Below are positions 5,244-6,981 of a DNA stretch of 6,981 nt, piece after piece. Made by a program: the position numbers and the translations under genes. Numbering within the stretch: position 1 is the stretch's first letter; each line of letters opens with the position of its first letter. This stretch comes from CAMDMI01 sp044359055 (lineage in GTDB: Bacteria > Bacteroidota > Bacteroidia > Cytophagales > Flexibacteraceae), in assembly GCA_044359055.1 (NCBI GenBank), contig JBIKMV010000154.1:1-6981 (forward strand), given 5' to 3'. The notes beneath the pieces are model-generated. The model searched no databases, was not told the origin of the DNA, and was given only the letters and a program-made list of their open reading frames with translations.

Positions 5244-6981
5244 ATGAGCATAAAAGAGCAAACGGAAGAGCTGGTAACCAAACCATTAACCCAATTTATT
5301 GACAGGATTTTATCCTACACAAGGGGAAAAAATCCGGAAAAAGTAAATCAGTCTATTGATGATTCGGATTTTATCAGCCGCGACCTGAGCTGGATTCAAT
5401 TCAATTACAGGGTGCTCGAGCAGTGCCGCTCGGCAAGGCGTAATGTTTTTGAAAAACTCAAATTTCTGGCCATTACCTCGTCCAACTTCGATGAGTTTTT
5501 TATGATTCGGGTGGGTTCGCTGTACAACTATCTGGATTACGGAAGAGAGAGAATCGACTACTCCGGATTGCGTGAGAATCAGTTTAAAACCACCCTGCTT
5601 TCAGAAAGTCAGGAATTTTTCAGGTCGCAGAACGAAATTCTGGAAAACGAACTGAAGCCTCTTTTCAAAAAAAACGGCTTTACCATTGCCGGCATCGACG
5701 AACTGCACGACATCGAGAAGGACGAAGTTTTTGAATACTTCAAAAAAACGGTGCACCCCATGCTTACACCCATGCTGCTGGATGTGTACCATACTTTTCC
5801 CATCGTACTCAATAAAACCCTAACCTTCGGGGTGATTACCCGGATGGAAGACAACCCCAAAAATCCACTGCGGTTGTCTTTTGTGCAGGTTCCTCAGAAT
5901 CTGCCCCGGTTTTACGAAATCAAGCGCGCTAATCTGAAAATCCTTTTGCCGATAGAAGAAATCATCCGCTGGCAGATGGACAAGCTGTTCCGCAACATAG
6001 AAATTGTAAGCATCAACCTGTTTCGTATCCTAAGAAACGGGGATATTTCTATTGAAGAAAGCGACGATGTGGAAGCCGACCTGGTAGATGAGGTAAAGAG
6101 GCAGCTCAGCAACCGGAAAACAGGCCGGGTGGTAAGGGTAGAAGTAGAACAGAACTACTCCGCCCACATGATGAAAATCCTGAAGGAGCGCTGGGATATA
6201 GATCAGGACAACATTTTTGTTACCGCCAACATCATTGATTTCACTTCGCTCTGGCAAATCATCAACCATGTAGATTTCAAAGAAAAACTGCCCATTTTCC
6301 CTGCGCCTGTGAGACCCATGTTTTTTCCGGCCGATGGCCTGAATATGAGCATGTTCGACATTCTGAAAAAACAGGATCTGCTGCTGCACCATCCATACAA
6401 CAGCATGGAGCTGGTAGTGAAACTGCTGGAAGATGCGGCTACCGACCCAAATGTGCTTTCTATTAAAGTAACCATTTACCGCCTTGCCAGAAACAGCCGC
6501 ATCGTAGAATCGCTCCTGAAAGCAGCCGAAAACGGAAAATATGTCTCAGTCCTTTTTGAAGTAAAAGCCAGGTTTGATGAAGAAAATAACATCAGGCAGG
6601 CGCAGAGACTTCAGAAAGCCGGATGCTTTGTGATTTACGGATTGGGCAACTACAAAACCCACACCAAATTGTGCCTGATAGTGCGCAAAGAAGATGACAA
6701 GGTTACCCGCTATGTGCATCTGGCGAGCGGCAATTACAATGAGGAAACCTCAAAAATCTACACCGATATCGGCCTGCTTTCTTCCAAAGAAATTTACGCC
6801 AATGATGTGTCTGAATTTTTTAATGTAATTACTGGCCACAGCAAACCCGATACCTACCAATACCTGATTACCTCTCCCAAAGACATGCGCAATCAGCTGA
6901 TAGCCATGATCCGGCAGGAGGCTGAAAATGCAGCAAAAGGAATTCCTTCGGGCATAGTCCTGAAAATCAATTCACTGGAAG
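5244..6981 (+). CDS. ppk1: Polyphosphate kinase 1, C-terminus beyond the window
   Basis: Makes inorganic polyphosphate from ATP, reversibly, through a phosphohistidine. 579 codons are visible from ATG 5244 with no stop or frameshift; the family is usually near 690-720 residues, so the end is lost only to the window edge. A 42-residue N-terminal stretch precedes FISRDLSW (43-50), where the conserved N domain opens, followed by FLAITSSNFDEFFMIRVGSL. The H domain runs through roughly residues 145-360. The first catalytic phospholipase-D-like domain contains VTIYRLARNS (Arg413), VKARFDEENNIRQ (Arg443) and YKTHTK (His473). These sit at a constant +38 offset from E. coli Arg375, Arg405 and the autophosphorylated His435 as I remember them. 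YVHLASGNYNEET follows as expected. The second catalytic domain has just begun (IVLKINSLE), so the second conserved His (E. coli His592) is not visible. It is 167 bp downstream of kmo on the same strand. There is no Shine-Dalgarno sequence; the ATG directly follows a T-rich tract. Confidence 0.97.
   Translation, partial: MSIKEQTEELVTKPLTQFIDRILSYTRGKNPEKVNQSIDDSDFISRDLSWIQFNYRVLEQCRSARRNVFEKLKFLAITSSNFDEFFMIRVGSLYNYLDYGRERIDYSGLRENQFKTTLLSESQEFFRSQNEILENELKPLFKKNGFTIAGIDELHDIEKDEVFEYFKKTVHPMLTPMLLDVYHTFPIVLNKTLTFGVITRMEDNPKNPLRLSFVQVPQNLPRFYEIKRANLKILLPIEEIIRWQMDKLFRNIEIVSINLFRILRNGDISIEESDDVEADLVDEVKRQLSNRKTGRVVRVEVEQNYSAHMMKILKERWDIDQDNIFVTANIIDFTSLWQIINHVDFKEKLPIFPAPVRPMFFPADGLNMSMFDILKKQDLLLHHPYNSMELVVKLLEDAATDPNVLSIKVTIYRLARNSRIVESLLKAAENGKYVSVLFEVKARFDEENNIRQAQRLQKAGCFVIYGLGNYKTHTKLCLIVRKEDDKVTRYVHLASGNYNEETSKIYTDIGLLSSKEIYANDVSEFFNVITGHSKPDTYQYLITSPKDMRNQLIAMIRQEAENAAKGIPSGIVLKINSLE

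Noticed and set aside
5244..6981. Possible truncation or decay of ppk1
   Set aside because: The frame is open and conserved to the last base; the missing end is due only to the window boundary.
1..6981. CRISPR arrays, tRNA genes, insertion sequences or defence islands
   Set aside because: I saw no regular repeats, cloverleaf, terminal inverted repeats, transposase or nuclease motifs on either strand.

Overview
The window looks like a piece of a Bacteroidota chromosome. The grounds are: start sites with no convincing Shine-Dalgarno sequence, one candidate promoter of the TTTG / TAnnTTTG type, Bacteroidota-like lipoprotein leaders, and a kynurenine 3-monooxygenase and a class 1 polyphosphate kinase that read like the forms found in that phylum. 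Base composition is moderate and even, with no tRNA, IS element, CRISPR array or phage gene, so this reads as ordinary chromosome rather than an island. The genus cannot be named from what is visible.

Layout. On the minus strand, positions 22-1416 encode one secreted or lipid-anchored all-helical protein of unrecognised family. A perfect 8-bp hairpin sits over its stop codon at the left edge. A 220-bp divergent region (1417-1636) separates it from a rightward group: an LpoB-family lipoprotein (1637-2236), a COG3014-type TPR lipoprotein (2263-3702) and kynurenine 3-monooxygenase kmo (3721-5076). Gaps of 26 and 18 bp suggest one transcript. After a 167-bp gap that ends in a hairpin and T8 tract touching the start codon, polyphosphate kinase ppk1 begins at 5244 and runs off the right edge about 110-130 codons short of its usual end.

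How the genes fit together. The two lipoproteins are probably a functional pair in the periplasm. Proteins of these two families also occur side by side in some gammaproteobacteria, where LpoB activates the peptidoglycan synthase PBP1b. What the Bacteroidota versions act on is unknown. kmo is a metabolic enzyme (L-kynurenine to 3-hydroxykynurenine, on the route from tryptophan to quinolinate and NAD, or to tryptophan breakdown). It seems to share the transcript without an obvious functional link. ppk1 (polyphosphate storage and stress) is likely a separate or attenuated unit.

The most unusual features are the forced non-ATG starts (TTG at 2263, GTG at 3721, possibly GTG at 1416), the LpoB/COG3014 pair outside its well-studied setting, and the hairpin-T8 element abutting ppk1. 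I found no clear evidence of a wholly new multi-gene system.
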